DNA of 46,195 bases from Thermomonas sp. (GTDB lineage Bacteria > Pseudomonadota > Gammaproteobacteria > Xanthomonadales > Xanthomonadaceae). The stretch lies in contig NZ_JAMQHN010000062.1 of NCBI RefSeq assembly GCF_025993755.1, forward strand, positions 1 to 46,195. The letters run 5' to 3'. Both the position numbers and the translations under genes were made by a program. Positions within the stretch are counted from its first letter, which is position 1, and each line of letters begins with the position of its first letter. The notes under the pieces are model-generated. The model was not told the origin of the DNA. It did not search any database and saw only the letters and a program-made list of their open reading frames with translations. This document shows, piece by piece, positions 28,327 to 36,991 of this stretch.

Positions 28327-30603
28327 GATGGCGATTTCCGGATCGCAGAGGGGGATCTGCGCCCCGTCGGTGCCCAGGCGGGCACCAAGGGCCTCATCAC
28401 GCAGATGGCCGAAACGCCCGACGGCACGCTGTGGCTGGGGGGACACACGCTGCGGCGCCTGCAGGGCCTCGGCGGCACCGCCACCGAGGATTCGCAGGAG
28501 CGCGTGCCCCAGGTCCGCGTCATGCGCCTGTTGAGCAATGGCGAACTCTGGGTCGGCACCCACGCCGATGGCCTGTATCGGCTTGGCGCCGACGGGCGTT
28601 GGCTGACGTCGCCCCCGCAGCTGCGGGGCGAAATGGTCACGGCCATTTTCGAGGACCGCGAACGCAACGTCTGGGTCGGCACCCAAGGTGGATTGCACCG
28701 CTTCGCGCTGGCGCCGATGGGCACGATCGAATCCAATCCCACGCTGCCAAGCCGCTTGTTGTCCTCGGTGGCCGCCGCACCCGATGGCCGGATCTGGGTC
28801 GGCAGCTACGGTCGCGGCATTGTCGAGATCGCGCCGGATGGCCGCAGCCGGACGTTCACCAGCGCTTGCGGCAGCGCCGTGCTGGGGCTGCTGTTCGAAG
28901 CACCGCGGTCGCTGTGGATCGCCAGCGAGCAAGGCCTGTGCGAATGGCGCGTCGATGGCCGCGAGATCCGGCATGAGGACGGGCCGGCGCTGGCCTTGGC
29001 GCCGGCGATCGGCGGCGGCTTCTGGGTGCAGGGCCAGAGCAGCCTCGAACGCTGGCTGGGCGGGCGGCGGCAATCGCAGCGTGCCATCGAGCCGCGCGTG
29101 CCGCTGCAACTCCTGGACCAGGGCCCGAACGGGCTTTGGCTGGCCAGTGACCGTGGCCTGTCGCGAGTCGATGGCGCTGGCCGGGAAACCGTCCTGGAAA
29201 CGCAGCCGCAGGTCATCTCGCTGCTGGCCGATCCCGGGCAGGGCGTCTGGTACCTGCACGGCCAACACCTGATCCTGCGCGATCGGGACGGCGCAAAGCA
29301 CGTGGCCACCGCTTTTCCCGGGGCCTGGCTGCTGCTGTAGGACGCCCGCGACGGACTCTGGCAGATCGGATCCAGCGGAGCGCTGCGCCTGGATCGGGCG
29401 GCGCTGCGGCAAGCCCTGCGTGACGGACAACCACCCCCGGCCGGCGTGCGCTTCGGGGACAGCGACGGTCACGGCGGCCTGCGCCCGAACCTGGTCGGTT
29501 CGCCCTCTGCGACGACCTTGCCGGAGGGCCGCGTCGCCTATGTCGGCTACGGCAAGCTGCGCATCGGCCTGCTGGCGCAGGCACCGCGCGCGGCAGTGCC
29601 CGTGGCAGCGCAGATCCTCGGCGTGCAGTCCCCCGGCGCTGGCAGCGTGGCATCGGGCCACCGCTTCTCTCCGGAACAGCAGCCGCTGTCGTTCCGCTTC
29701 ACCGCGCCAGGCCTGCGCGACCCGACGGGCCTGCGGTTCCGGTATCGCCTGCTGCCGATCGAACAGGCATGGAGCGCACCCACGGCCGAACGCAGCCAGG
29801 GTTATGGCCTGCTTGCGCCGGGCGAATACGTGTTCGAGGTGCAGGCGCTGGTTCCGGACGCAGTCGCCCTGCCGCCCGCCCGGTTCGCCTTCAGCATCCT
29901 GCCGCGTTGGCACGAGACCCGATTGGCCCGGGCTGGTTTCGTGCTCGCGTCGGTCCTGCTGGTCGCCCTGCTCACCGCGCTGGCGCTGCGGCTGCGTTTC
30001 GCGCGCCTGCGCGCGCAAAAGCGGCAGCTTGAAGCCGAGGTCGCCGCGCGCACCTTGGCGCTTTCGGCCGCCAACGAGCAGTTGCAGTCGCTGGCGCGGA
30101 CCGATGCGCTCACCGGCATCGCCAACCGTCGCTGCATCCTCGAGTGCTACGCCGAAGCCTGGGCGCGCGCACGGCGCGAACGCAAACCGTTGGCGGCGCT
30201 GATGGTCGACGTCGACCACTTCAAGGCCTACAACGACCGCCATGGCCACGCTGCGGGGGATGCCGCGCTGCAGGCGGTTGCCACGGCTCTGGTCGCTTGC
30301 GCACGCCAGCCAGGGGAGCATGTCGCGCGCTACGGCGGCGAGGAGTTCGTCGTCCTCCTGCCGAACTGCAGCCAGGAGGAGGCGCTGCGGGTGGCCGAAC
30401 GGATGCGCCAGGCGGTGTCGGGACTGAACATCACCCACCACGGCCATCCGGACAGCGACCATGTCACGGTCAGCATTGGCGTTGCCGTCACGGTGCCGGA
30501 CTCCGACGACGCCGAAGCCTTGCTCGCCCGCGCCGACGCGGCGTTGTACCGCGCCAAGAATGGTGGCCGCAACCGTGTCGCCGGTGAAGCGGAGGCGTCT
30601 TGA
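28327..30603 (+). pseudogene. decayed beta-propeller sensor diguanylate cyclase
   Basis: One reading frame encodes propeller repeats (ETPDGTLWLGG, RERNVWVGTQGG, APDGRIWVGSYG and more), a Y_Y_Y-like domain (about 29640-29900), a membrane span (about 29935-30000) and a GGDEF domain with RTDALTGIANRR and RYGGEEFVVLLP. Two lesions are visible. A TAG at 29338-29340 splits the frame, which continues in register as DARDGLWQIG, so a single substitution from CAG or GAG would explain it. The N-terminus, with signal peptide and first blades, is missing: an in-frame TGA lies at 28324 and no start with a leader exists. The intact active site suggests recent decay. The 3' part could be made from a GTG at 29446, with no signal peptide. 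The RxxD inhibitory site before GGEEF is absent (QPGE). Confidence 0.85.
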
Positions 30604-30736
30604 GGAGAGTCGTGGGACCGTCCCTGCCGGTCAGTCGGTTTCGGCAAGTGCGTGGCAAATTTGTGGCAACGAAATTGTTGAAACGCCCGAAAAGTGGTCT
30701 TTCCCGGGGATTTGCGCAATCACGCAGACAACAAAA

Positions 30737-30758
30737 AACCCCTGCAGAAACAGGGGTT
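30737..30758 (-). terminator. terminator of tRNA-Val
   Basis: AACCCCTG and CAGGGGTT pair perfectly around a six-base loop. On the minus strand the stem is followed by a T-rich run (TTTTGTTGT), as expected for an intrinsic terminator placed 14 bases past the tRNA 3' end. Confidence 0.88.
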
Positions 30759-30771
30759 CATGTGACTTTCT

Positions 30772-30846
30772 TGGTGGGCGGTGCAGGGATCGAACCTGCG
30801 ACCCTTGCCGTGTGAAGGCAATGCTCTACCGCTGAGCTAACCGCCC
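30772..30846 (-). tRNA. tRNA-Val (anticodon CAC)
   Basis: The minus strand reads GGGCGGTTAGCTCAGCGGTA at the 5' end and closes with ACCGCCCA plus an encoded CCA. The seven-base acceptor stem pairs perfectly. The D-arm has AGCTCAGCGGTAGAGC, the anticodon stem TTGCC/GGCAA encloses TTCACAC with anticodon CAC (Val, codon GUG), and the T-arm has GGTTCGATCC. All cloverleaf parts are intact. Confidence 0.96.
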
Positions 30847-30858
30847 GGTGAGCCGCGC

Positions 30859-30886
30859 ATTCTACAGGATCGCAGGTGGAGGGCAA
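30859..30886 (-). promoter_or_regulatory. promoter of tRNA-Val
   Basis: On the minus strand, TTGCCC (30881-30886) and TAGAAT (30859-30864) are separated by 16 bases, a good sigma-70 pair. The -10 box lies 12 bases upstream of the mature tRNA 5' end. Confidence 0.7.
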
Positions 30887-30966
30887 CGGTGCGGCAAGCT
30901 GTTCCTCGCCCGGATTGTCGTCTCTTCGCAGAGGGTGGGCGGGGAGTCGATGAACGGGTGGATGGG

Positions 30967-30994
30967 TTGCGCTGACGCGAATGCTCGGCATAAT
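30967..30994 (+). promoter_or_regulatory. promoter of the polysaccharide export operon
   Basis: TTGCGC (30967-30972) and CATAAT (30989-30994) are separated by 16 bases and lie just upstream of the wza-like gene, whose AGGAA (31011-31015) and ATG (31021) follow. This is the clearest sigma-70 candidate in the polysaccharide region. Confidence 0.65.
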
Positions 30995-31020
30995 CACCAG
31001 TCCCGGAACAAGGAACGTCC

Positions 31021-31737
31021 ATGCAGCGCCTGCCATCGCTCTGCTTGCTGTTGATCTTGACCCTGCTCCTGGCGGCCTGTGCCAGCGGGGGCGGGGCGCG
31101 TGGCGTTCCGCGCGCCGGCGCGGGTGCGGCGGCGCTGCCGCCGCCGGATACCAGCAATGCGCAGGTGGCGCTCGCCGAGGCCGTCGATTACCGGATCGGC
31201 GGCATGGATCTGCTTTCGATCGGTGTGTTTGGCGTGGACGCGCTGAGCAAGGACGTCCGGGTCAACGCCAAGGGCCAGATCTCCCTGCCGTTGATCGGCA
31301 CGGTGACCGCGGCGGGAATGACGACGCAGGAACTCGAAGCCGACCTCAAACGCCGGTACTCTGAAAATTATCTGCAAAACCCGCAGGTCAGCGTGTTCGT
31401 CAAGGAATTCGCCAGCCAGCGCATCACCATGGAAGGGGCGATCGGCAAGCCCGGCCTGTACCCGATCAGCGGCAAGATCACCCTGCTGCAGGCGATCGCA
31501 CTGGCTGGCGGCATCGACGAGAAGATCGCCGACCCGCGCGGAATCGTGATCATGCGCCAGGTCAACGGGCGGCGGATGGCCGCGGCCTACGACCTGCGGC
31601 AGCTGCGCAATGGTTCGATGGAAGACCCGCAGCTTTATGCCGATGACATCGTCGTGGTCGAGGAATCGGGAAGCAAGTCCGCGATGCGCAACTTCCTCCA
31701 AACCATGCCGATCCTCGGCTTGTTCCGCTGGTTCTGA
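31021..31737 (+). CDS. Wza/GumB-like outer-membrane polysaccharide export lipoprotein
   Basis: This is the outer-membrane channel component of Wzy-dependent polysaccharide export. The product has 238 residues, with a lipoprotein signal ending in the lipobox LAAC (Cys20). A Poly_export domain (about 55-130, YRIGGMDLLSIGVFGVDALS) is followed by one SLBB-type domain (about 137-200, MEGAIGKPGLYPISG and LLQAIALAGGID). It is closer in size to GumB (about 210 residues) than to E. coli Wza (about 380), so a C-terminal alpha-barrel helix as in Wza is not evident. The kinase gene follows after 24 bases. Confidence 0.92.
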   Translation: MQRLPSLCLLLILTLLLAACASGGGARGVPRAGAGAAALPPPDTSNAQVALAEAVDYRIGGMDLLSIGVFGVDALSKDVRVNAKGQISLPLIGTVTAAGMTTQELEADLKRRYSENYLQNPQVSVFVKEFASQRITMEGAIGKPGLYPISGKITLLQAIALAGGIDEKIADPRGIVIMRQVNGRRMAAAYDLRQLRNGSMEDPQLYADDIVVVEESGSKSAMRNFLQTMPILGLFRWF

Positions 31738-31761
31738 CGCCCCTACGAGGACGCGCTTCAA

Positions 31762-34077
31762 ATGACAGACGACAAGCTGCCGGTCGATCCGGCGCAAGGT
31801 GGTGACCGGCTTCCAGCGCGCCAGGAACCCGCCGATCAGCGGGCGCTGGCCCTTGTGCACGGCCGCGGCGCGTTGAGCCTGTTCGAGGAACAGGCCGAGG
31901 ACGAAGCCAACGAATTCGATCTTCGCAAGTACTGGCACATCCTGCTGAAATGGCGTTGGCTGGTGATCAGCATTGCCGCTGCCGTCACCGCGCTGGCGCT
32001 GGTCAACACGTTGATGACCACGCCGATGTACAGCGCTTCCGCCCTGGTGCAGATCGACAACAAGACGGCGCAGTTGACGGCGGCGGCGGCCGGCGGTGGG
32101 CAGATGGCCCCCGACTATGTCTGGGACGACGAATACCTCCAGACCCAGCTGGAACTGCTGAAAAGCCGAAGTCTGGCCGAGCGCGTCGCGAGCCGGTTGA
32201 ACCTCGATCAGGCGGCGCTGGGCCGCCTCGGAGGGGCCAGTTGGGAAGCCCGCCTGCTTGGGTTGATTCGTCCACGCTCGGCCGTCTCTGCAACTGCTCC
32301 CGCCCCGACGCGACCCACGGTCGTTTCGGCGGCCCAGGCGCAAGGTCTGCGCGATGCGGTGGCCGACGTGGTGCGCGGCGGGCTGAGCGTGACGCGGGTC
32401 GACAACACCCGGCTGGTGTGGATCCGCTATGACAGCCCGGTGCCGGATTTCGCTGTACAGGTGGCCAATGCCGTCGCTGAGGAGTTCATCGCCTCGAACC
32501 AGGATCAGAACACCGGGCGTTCGAACTATGCGAAGAGCTACCTCGAAGAACAGCTCGCGACGACCAAGGCCAAGCTCGAGGCCTCCGAGCGCAAGCTGGT
32601 CGAATACGCGCGTTCGCAGGGGCTGACGATTACCGACGAAGAAGGCCGCACGCTGGCGCTGGAGAGCCTGACCCAACTGAGCACGGCGCTGGCGCAGGCC
32701 CAGCAGGCGCGGATCCGCGCCCAGGCGCGCTGGCGCAACAACGCCACCTCGACCGAACAGCTCACCGCCTCGGCGATCGGGCCGCTGCAGCAGCAGCGCG
32801 CCGTGCTGATGTCGCAGTACCAGCAGAAGCTGGCGACGTTCAAGCCGGATTATCCGGACATGGTGCAATTGCGCCAGCAGATCGACGAGATCGACAAGCA
32901 GATTGCCGCCGAGCGCGGGCGCATCGGCGGCTCGGTCAAGGCCGAATACGATGCCGCGGCGGCGGAGGAGGCCGCGTTGTCCGAGCAGGTCGAGCAACTG
33001 CGGGCGCAGGCCTTCGTGGCCAGCAGCAGCAGCATCGAATACAACATCCTCAAGCGCGACGTCGACACCAACCGCCAGCTCTACGACGGACTGTTGCAGC
33101 GTTACAAGGAAATCGGCGCCACCAGCGCGGCGGCGGCCAACAACATCAGCATCGTCGATCCAGCAAACGGCGCCGGGCGCTTCAAGCCGAACGTGACGCA
33201 GGATCTGACCCGGGGCGTCATGTTCGGTCTGCTGCTGGGCGTACTGGTCGCCTTCCTGCTCGAATACCTTGATGATACCCTGAAATCGCCGCACGACGTC
33301 GAGCAGAAACTCAAGCTTGCCGTGCTGGGCGTGGTGCCCAAGGTCAAGGTCGGACAACGGGTGGCCGAGGCCGCTTCGGATCCGCATTCGGGCTTCTCCG
33401 AGGCCTACCGATCGGTTCGTGCGGCGCTGCAGTTCTCCACCGATCATGGGGTGCCGCGCACGCTGCTGGTGACCAGCCCCGGCCCCGGCGAAGGCAAATC
33501 CACGGCGGCGCTGGCGCTGGCGCGCAACTTCGCGCGGTTGGGCAAGAGCGTGCTGCTGGTCGAAGGCGACCTGCGCAATCCATCCTTGCACCGCACCCTG
33601 GGGCTGAAGGCCGCGGCGACGGGATTGAGCGGCCTGCTGTCCGGGTCCGACGTGCTCACCAGCGTCATCCAGCCCAGCGGCGAGGACGGATTGCAGATCA
33701 TCCTGGCCGGGCCGTTGCCGCCGAATCCGGCGGAACTGCTTTCCGGCTCCAAGCTGGTCTCGATGTTGACCGTGGCCATCGAGCGCTTCGACCAGGTCAT
33801 CGTCGACGGGCCGCCGGTGCTGGGGCTGGCCGACGCGCCCATCCTGTCCAATTCGGTCGATGGCACCGTGCTGTTGATCGATGCCGGGCATACCAAGATC
33901 CGCACCGCGCAAGTCGCGCTCAAGCGCCTGATGGCGGCGCGCGCGCGCGTGGTCGGGGCCTTGCTGTCCCGCTACGATATCCAGAAGTCGGCCTATGGCT
34001 ACGGCTATGGGTACGGCTACAACTACGACTATGGACGTGGCGCCCGCGAAGGAAAGCTGAAACTGACGAAGGGTTGA
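31762..34077 (+). CDS. Wzc/GumC-like polysaccharide co-polymerase with tyrosine autokinase domain
   Basis: This inner-membrane protein regulates polymer length and export together with the Wza-like channel. The product has 771 residues. A Wzz domain starts near FDLRKYWHILLKW, with membrane spans at about 60-80 and 483-505 and long periplasmic coiled coils between. The C-terminal cytoplasmic kinase has Walker A GPGEGKS (574-580). The Walker A' motif reads LLVEGDLRNP, where the usual first Asp is Glu, and VIVDGPPVLGLAD supplies the Walker B motif. The tail has seven Tyr between residues 745 and 757, alternating mostly with Gly, the autophosphorylation cluster. The J-domain gene begins five bases past its stop. 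Confidence 0.93.
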   Translation: MTDDKLPVDPAQGGDRLPARQEPADQRALALVHGRGALSLFEEQAEDEANEFDLRKYWHILLKWRWLVISIAAAVTALALVNTLMTTPMYSASALVQIDNKTAQLTAAAAGGGQMAPDYVWDDEYLQTQLELLKSRSLAERVASRLNLDQAALGRLGGASWEARLLGLIRPRSAVSATAPAPTRPTVVSAAQAQGLRDAVADVVRGGLSVTRVDNTRLVWIRYDSPVPDFAVQVANAVAEEFIASNQDQNTGRSNYAKSYLEEQLATTKAKLEASERKLVEYARSQGLTITDEEGRTLALESLTQLSTALAQAQQARIRAQARWRNNATSTEQLTASAIGPLQQQRAVLMSQYQQKLATFKPDYPDMVQLRQQIDEIDKQIAAERGRIGGSVKAEYDAAAAEEAALSEQVEQLRAQAFVASSSSIEYNILKRDVDTNRQLYDGLLQRYKEIGATSAAAANNISIVDPANGAGRFKPNVTQDLTRGVMFGLLLGVLVAFLLEYLDDTLKSPHDVEQKLKLAVLGVVPKVKVGQRVAEAASDPHSGFSEAYRSVRAALQFSTDHGVPRTLLVTSPGPGEGKSTAALALARNFARLGKSVLLVEGDLRNPSLHRTLGLKAAATGLSGLLSGSDVLTSVIQPSGEDGLQIILAGPLPPNPAELLSGSKLVSMLTVAIERFDQVIVDGPPVLGLADAPILSNSVDGTVLLIDAGHTKIRTAQVALKRLMAARARVVGALLSRYDIQKSAYGYGYGYGYNYDYGRGAREGKLKLTKG

Positions 34078-34081
34078 GTGG

Positions 34082-35641
34082 ATGGACGGTGCGAACGGCA
34101 CCGCGCTGGAATGGGCTCTGGCGTTGCTGCACGCGCCGGCGGAGCGCTACCGCCTGCGGCAGCGGCCGTTGCCACCCGGGGTCGGCGAACTGTTGGCGGT
34201 GGCCGCCAATGTCGCGCCGGAAGAGTCAGAAACGGCGGCGGTGCGATTGCGGGAATCGGCCGGGACGCTGCGCGAGGCGGCGCGTTTCTATGCCCGCGAA
34301 GTGCTGTTCCACGCCGAGGCCGATGCCTACCGCACGCTGGGCGTCGCGGCGGACGCCACGGTGGCGGAAATCAAGGCTCACCATCGCCTGCTGCAGGCGT
34401 GGTTGCACCCGGACCGGGAGCAGAGCGGCGACGATTCGGTGTTCGCGGCGCGCATCAATACCGCATGGAACCATCTGCGCAGCAGCGAGCGGCGCGCGGC
34501 CTACGATGCCGAGCGGGCATCGACGCGCACGGCTGCCCCCGGGGTGCCCGAGGCTGCAGGCATGGCAGCGACCCCGGGGGGGCTCTGGCAGCCTCCGGCC
34601 GCTGCGCCGGCGATGGGCCGCCGACGCCACCGGCTGCTGGTGTTCGGACTGCTGGGCGCGTGCCTGCTGCTGGGGGGGCTGGTTGTGCGCGAGAGCGAAC
34701 GCACGCCCGAGCCGTGGGCGTTGACTGCAGCCGCAGCGAGTGGGGCGGATCGGTCGCTGCCTGTGCCGGAACTGCCGGCGGTCGCCTCGACCGTGGAGCG
34801 CCCCACTGAACGCCATGCGACCGGCGAAGCCAATGCGGCTCGCCTTTCGGCACCGCCGCCGGCATCGGCGGTCGGACGGCCGGAGCCTGTCCCGCACTCG
34901 GAGCCATCGCCGGCCGTGGCAGCGTCCGTCGCGCCGGAGCGGCCTGCACCGGTGCCTGTGCCTGCGCTTTCCGCAGCGACGGCATCGCCCACGGTGCGAC
35001 CGCCGGGTGCGACCGGCGCCCCGAGGATTGTCGAGGCCAAGCCAGGGCGCGACAAAGCCGCGCCCGGACTCCCTTTCGCGGCACCAGCCGTCGCCGCGTC
35101 CACCGCGCCGAGCGGGCGAAACCTCGCGCCGCAGGGTCGGGAAGGCGCAGCCCCGCAGCAGGAATCGTCCACGAGGCCGGAGATCGTGAATGCCGCAGTC
35201 CCTGCTCCGCCGATAGAAGCCGCACCCGCTTCCAGCCAGGACAGCCTGTTCGGGCGTCTGCGTCAGGCGTTCGGGCGGCGCGGGCAGGCCCGGGCCGTGC
35301 CGGAACTGGGCGTGGAGGGAGACGTCGCTTTCGCCCGCATCCAGCAGGCGCGCCAGGTGGGGCAACTGCTCTTGCGCTATCTGGCGTCGGAAAACCGGAC
35401 GCCGCCGCCGATATGGGACAACCCGACGATTCTCGACCGCACCGATGGACTTCGTCGTGACCTGCGGCGGGCCGGTTCGCCCCGGCTTGGGACGGCGCAG
35501 TGGCGAATCGGAAAGACCTCGGCCGCGCTGTCCTCGGATTACAGCGTCGGCGGCGTGGTCCAGGGCACCCTGACGGCGGCGATCGTCTGGCGCGAGGATC
35601 GCTGGCTGGTGACGTCCGTGGCACTGGAAACCGAGCCATGA
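34082..35641 (+). CDS. membrane-anchored J-domain protein of the EPS locus
   Basis: I do not recognise a named family for the whole 519-residue product. Residues 82-144 are a convincing J-domain: AYRTLGVAADATVAEIKAHH, the DnaK-contacting His109-Pro110-Asp111 in AWLHPDRE, and INTAWNHLRSSERRAAYD. A single membrane span (about 185-203) follows. Next comes a long Pro/Ala/Val linker (about 205-385), then a folded-looking C-terminal domain (about 388-519) ending TAAIVWREDRWLVTSVAL, which vaguely resembles NTF2-like folds. The topology implies a cytoplasmic J-domain and a periplasmic C-terminus. It is packed between the kinase gene (five-base gap) and the TPR gene (four-base overlap). A role in bringing DnaK to the export machine is inference. 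Confidence 0.85.
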   Translation: MDGANGTALEWALALLHAPAERYRLRQRPLPPGVGELLAVAANVAPEESETAAVRLRESAGTLREAARFYAREVLFHAEADAYRTLGVAADATVAEIKAHHRLLQAWLHPDREQSGDDSVFAARINTAWNHLRSSERRAAYDAERASTRTAAPGVPEAAGMAATPGGLWQPPAAAPAMGRRRHRLLVFGLLGACLLLGGLVVRESERTPEPWALTAAAASGADRSLPVPELPAVASTVERPTERHATGEANAARLSAPPPASAVGRPEPVPHSEPSPAVAASVAPERPAPVPVPALSAATASPTVRPPGATGAPRIVEAKPGRDKAAPGLPFAAPAVAASTAPSGRNLAPQGREGAAPQQESSTRPEIVNAAVPAPPIEAAPASSQDSLFGRLRQAFGRRGQARAVPELGVEGDVAFARIQQARQVGQLLLRYLASENRTPPPIWDNPTILDRTDGLRRDLRRAGSPRLGTAQWRIGKTSAALSSDYSVGGVVQGTLTAAIVWREDRWLVTSVALETEP

Positions 35642-36948
35642 AACCGGCGCTGCGCTGGGCCGTGGTTCTGGCGGTGCTGGCCTTCGCGATCCTTGCCGGA
35701 TCCAGGGTGGTCGGCCTGCTGCAGGCCGAGCGCCTTGCCCGCAGCGACCCGCAGCGCGCCCTGCGCTGGCATCCCGGGGATCCGGATGCCCTGTGGGCCA
35801 TGGCCGAGCAACGACTTGCAAGTGGAGATCATGCCGGTGCCGCGTCCGCTGCCCGCACGCTTCTTGCGAAGGAACCCTTGCAGGGGCGCGCCTTCCGGCT
35901 GCTTGCGGGCATCGATGCCGAAGCCGGGCACGAACGGCGCGCTCATGCGCTCTATGCGATCGCAGCCCATCGCGCCCCGCGCGATCCGCTCGCCATTGCC
36001 GGACTGGTCCAGGGCGATTTGCAGCACGAGGACTACGCGGCGGCGTTGCGCTGGATCGATTTCTACCTGCGCACCTCTCCGGACCGCGCCGCGGCCAGCG
36101 GGCGGGTGCTGCCACGTCTGGTGCCGCTGGCGCTCGATGGCCGCTTTGCCGATGCGATGGTTGCCGCGCTTCGCGGCAATCCACCCTGGCGCGCGCAGAT
36201 GATGGGCCTGCTGTGGGGCAATTCGACGGCGGCCGAGCGCGTCTACGGCCAATTGGATCGAGAAGGCGCACTGCGTCAGGACGAGTTTGCCGGCTGGATC
36301 GATGGTCTCATTCGCGCAGGCGACTGGGACCTTGCCCATACGCGTTGGGCTGCGCATGCCCCCGGCGCCGCGCAGGCTCGTGCGGGGCTCTACAACGGCG
36401 ATTTTTCCCGCGATCCGTCCGGGATCGGATTCGACTGGCGGCTGGCGCCCGGCATGGCGAGCGACTTCCAGTCGGTGCCGCGAACGACCCGCCGCGCGCT
36501 GGGACTGCGGTTCTTCGATCAGCCGGTCAGGGGCCCGCTGCTGCAGCAAAGGCTGCACCTCGCGCCGGGAGAGTATGTCCTGCAACTGCGAATGCGCGCC
36601 CGTGGCTTGCGCGGCGATGGGGCTCCGGTCTGGCAGGTGCTGTGCGCGGGCAAGGCAGGGACGATCGCCGCCGGCGACCCGCTGGACGGCGGCTTCGACT
36701 GGATCGGCAGGGAACTGCGGTTTCAGGTTCCGAAGGAAGGCTGCCCAGGGCAGACCCTGCAATTGACCAGCCTGGTCCAGTCCCGGAACGGCCAGCGGAT
36801 GGCGGGCGAGATCTGGATTGACGATGTCCGCATCGAGCCAGGCCCGCCCACGGCATCTGCGCCCGACGGAACCGTGCCCATCCCGTCGCCTGCCGGCCAA
36901 CTTCAGCCAGCCAGCCTTGACAGCGCTTCCCGGAGAACCCTAAAGTGA
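35638..36948 (+). CDS. TPR protein with C-terminal jelly-roll (CBM-like) domain
   Basis: The product has 436 residues, starting at an ATG that overlaps the J-domain gene stop (ATGA). The N-terminus has a signal anchor (residues 5-28). Helical TPR-like repeats occupy about 30-245 (ALWAMAEQRLASGDHAGAA, LAGIDAEAGHERRAHALYAI). From residue 252 the sequence reads YNGDFSRDPSGIGFDWRL and ends with GEIWIDDVRIE, the opening and closing strands of CBM4/9-like carbohydrate-binding jelly rolls. The protein is therefore probably periplasmic and may touch the nascent glycan. This is inferred from fold-like motifs and gene position; no named family was recognised. Confidence 0.82.
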   Translation: MKPALRWAVVLAVLAFAILAGSRVVGLLQAERLARSDPQRALRWHPGDPDALWAMAEQRLASGDHAGAASAARTLLAKEPLQGRAFRLLAGIDAEAGHERRAHALYAIAAHRAPRDPLAIAGLVQGDLQHEDYAAALRWIDFYLRTSPDRAAASGRVLPRLVPLALDGRFADAMVAALRGNPPWRAQMMGLLWGNSTAAERVYGQLDREGALRQDEFAGWIDGLIRAGDWDLAHTRWAAHAPGAAQARAGLYNGDFSRDPSGIGFDWRLAPGMASDFQSVPRTTRRALGLRFFDQPVRGPLLQQRLHLAPGEYVLQLRMRARGLRGDGAPVWQVLCAGKAGTIAAGDPLDGGFDWIGRELRFQVPKEGCPGQTLQLTSLVQSRNGQRMAGEIWIDDVRIEPGPPTASAPDGTVPIPSPAGQLQPASLDSASRRTLK

Positions 36949-36991
36949 CACAACGCGTCTTTGCGTTGCGAACCGTGCAAAGGGAATTTCC

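Noticed and set aside
23901-28742. Very long minus-strand open frame antisense to the Oar-like receptor and ppnN
   Set aside because: It spans two clear + strand genes and their terminator, has a composition expected of a GC-rich antisense frame (Ala, Gly, Arg, Val, Asp) and shows no domain. The same holds for other long antisense frames, such as 30994-34101 and 15279-17159.
30640-30720. TGGCAAATTTGTGGCAA direct repeat near tRNA-Val, suggesting an integrase attachment region
   Set aside because: No integrase, no second copy of the tRNA end and no mobile-element genes are present, so an att-site call is not supported.
33990-34040. Tandem GGCTAC-like repeats at the end of the kinase gene, as a possible repeat artefact
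   Set aside because: They encode the Tyr/Gly tail expected for this kinase family and keep the reading frame, so they are functional sequence.
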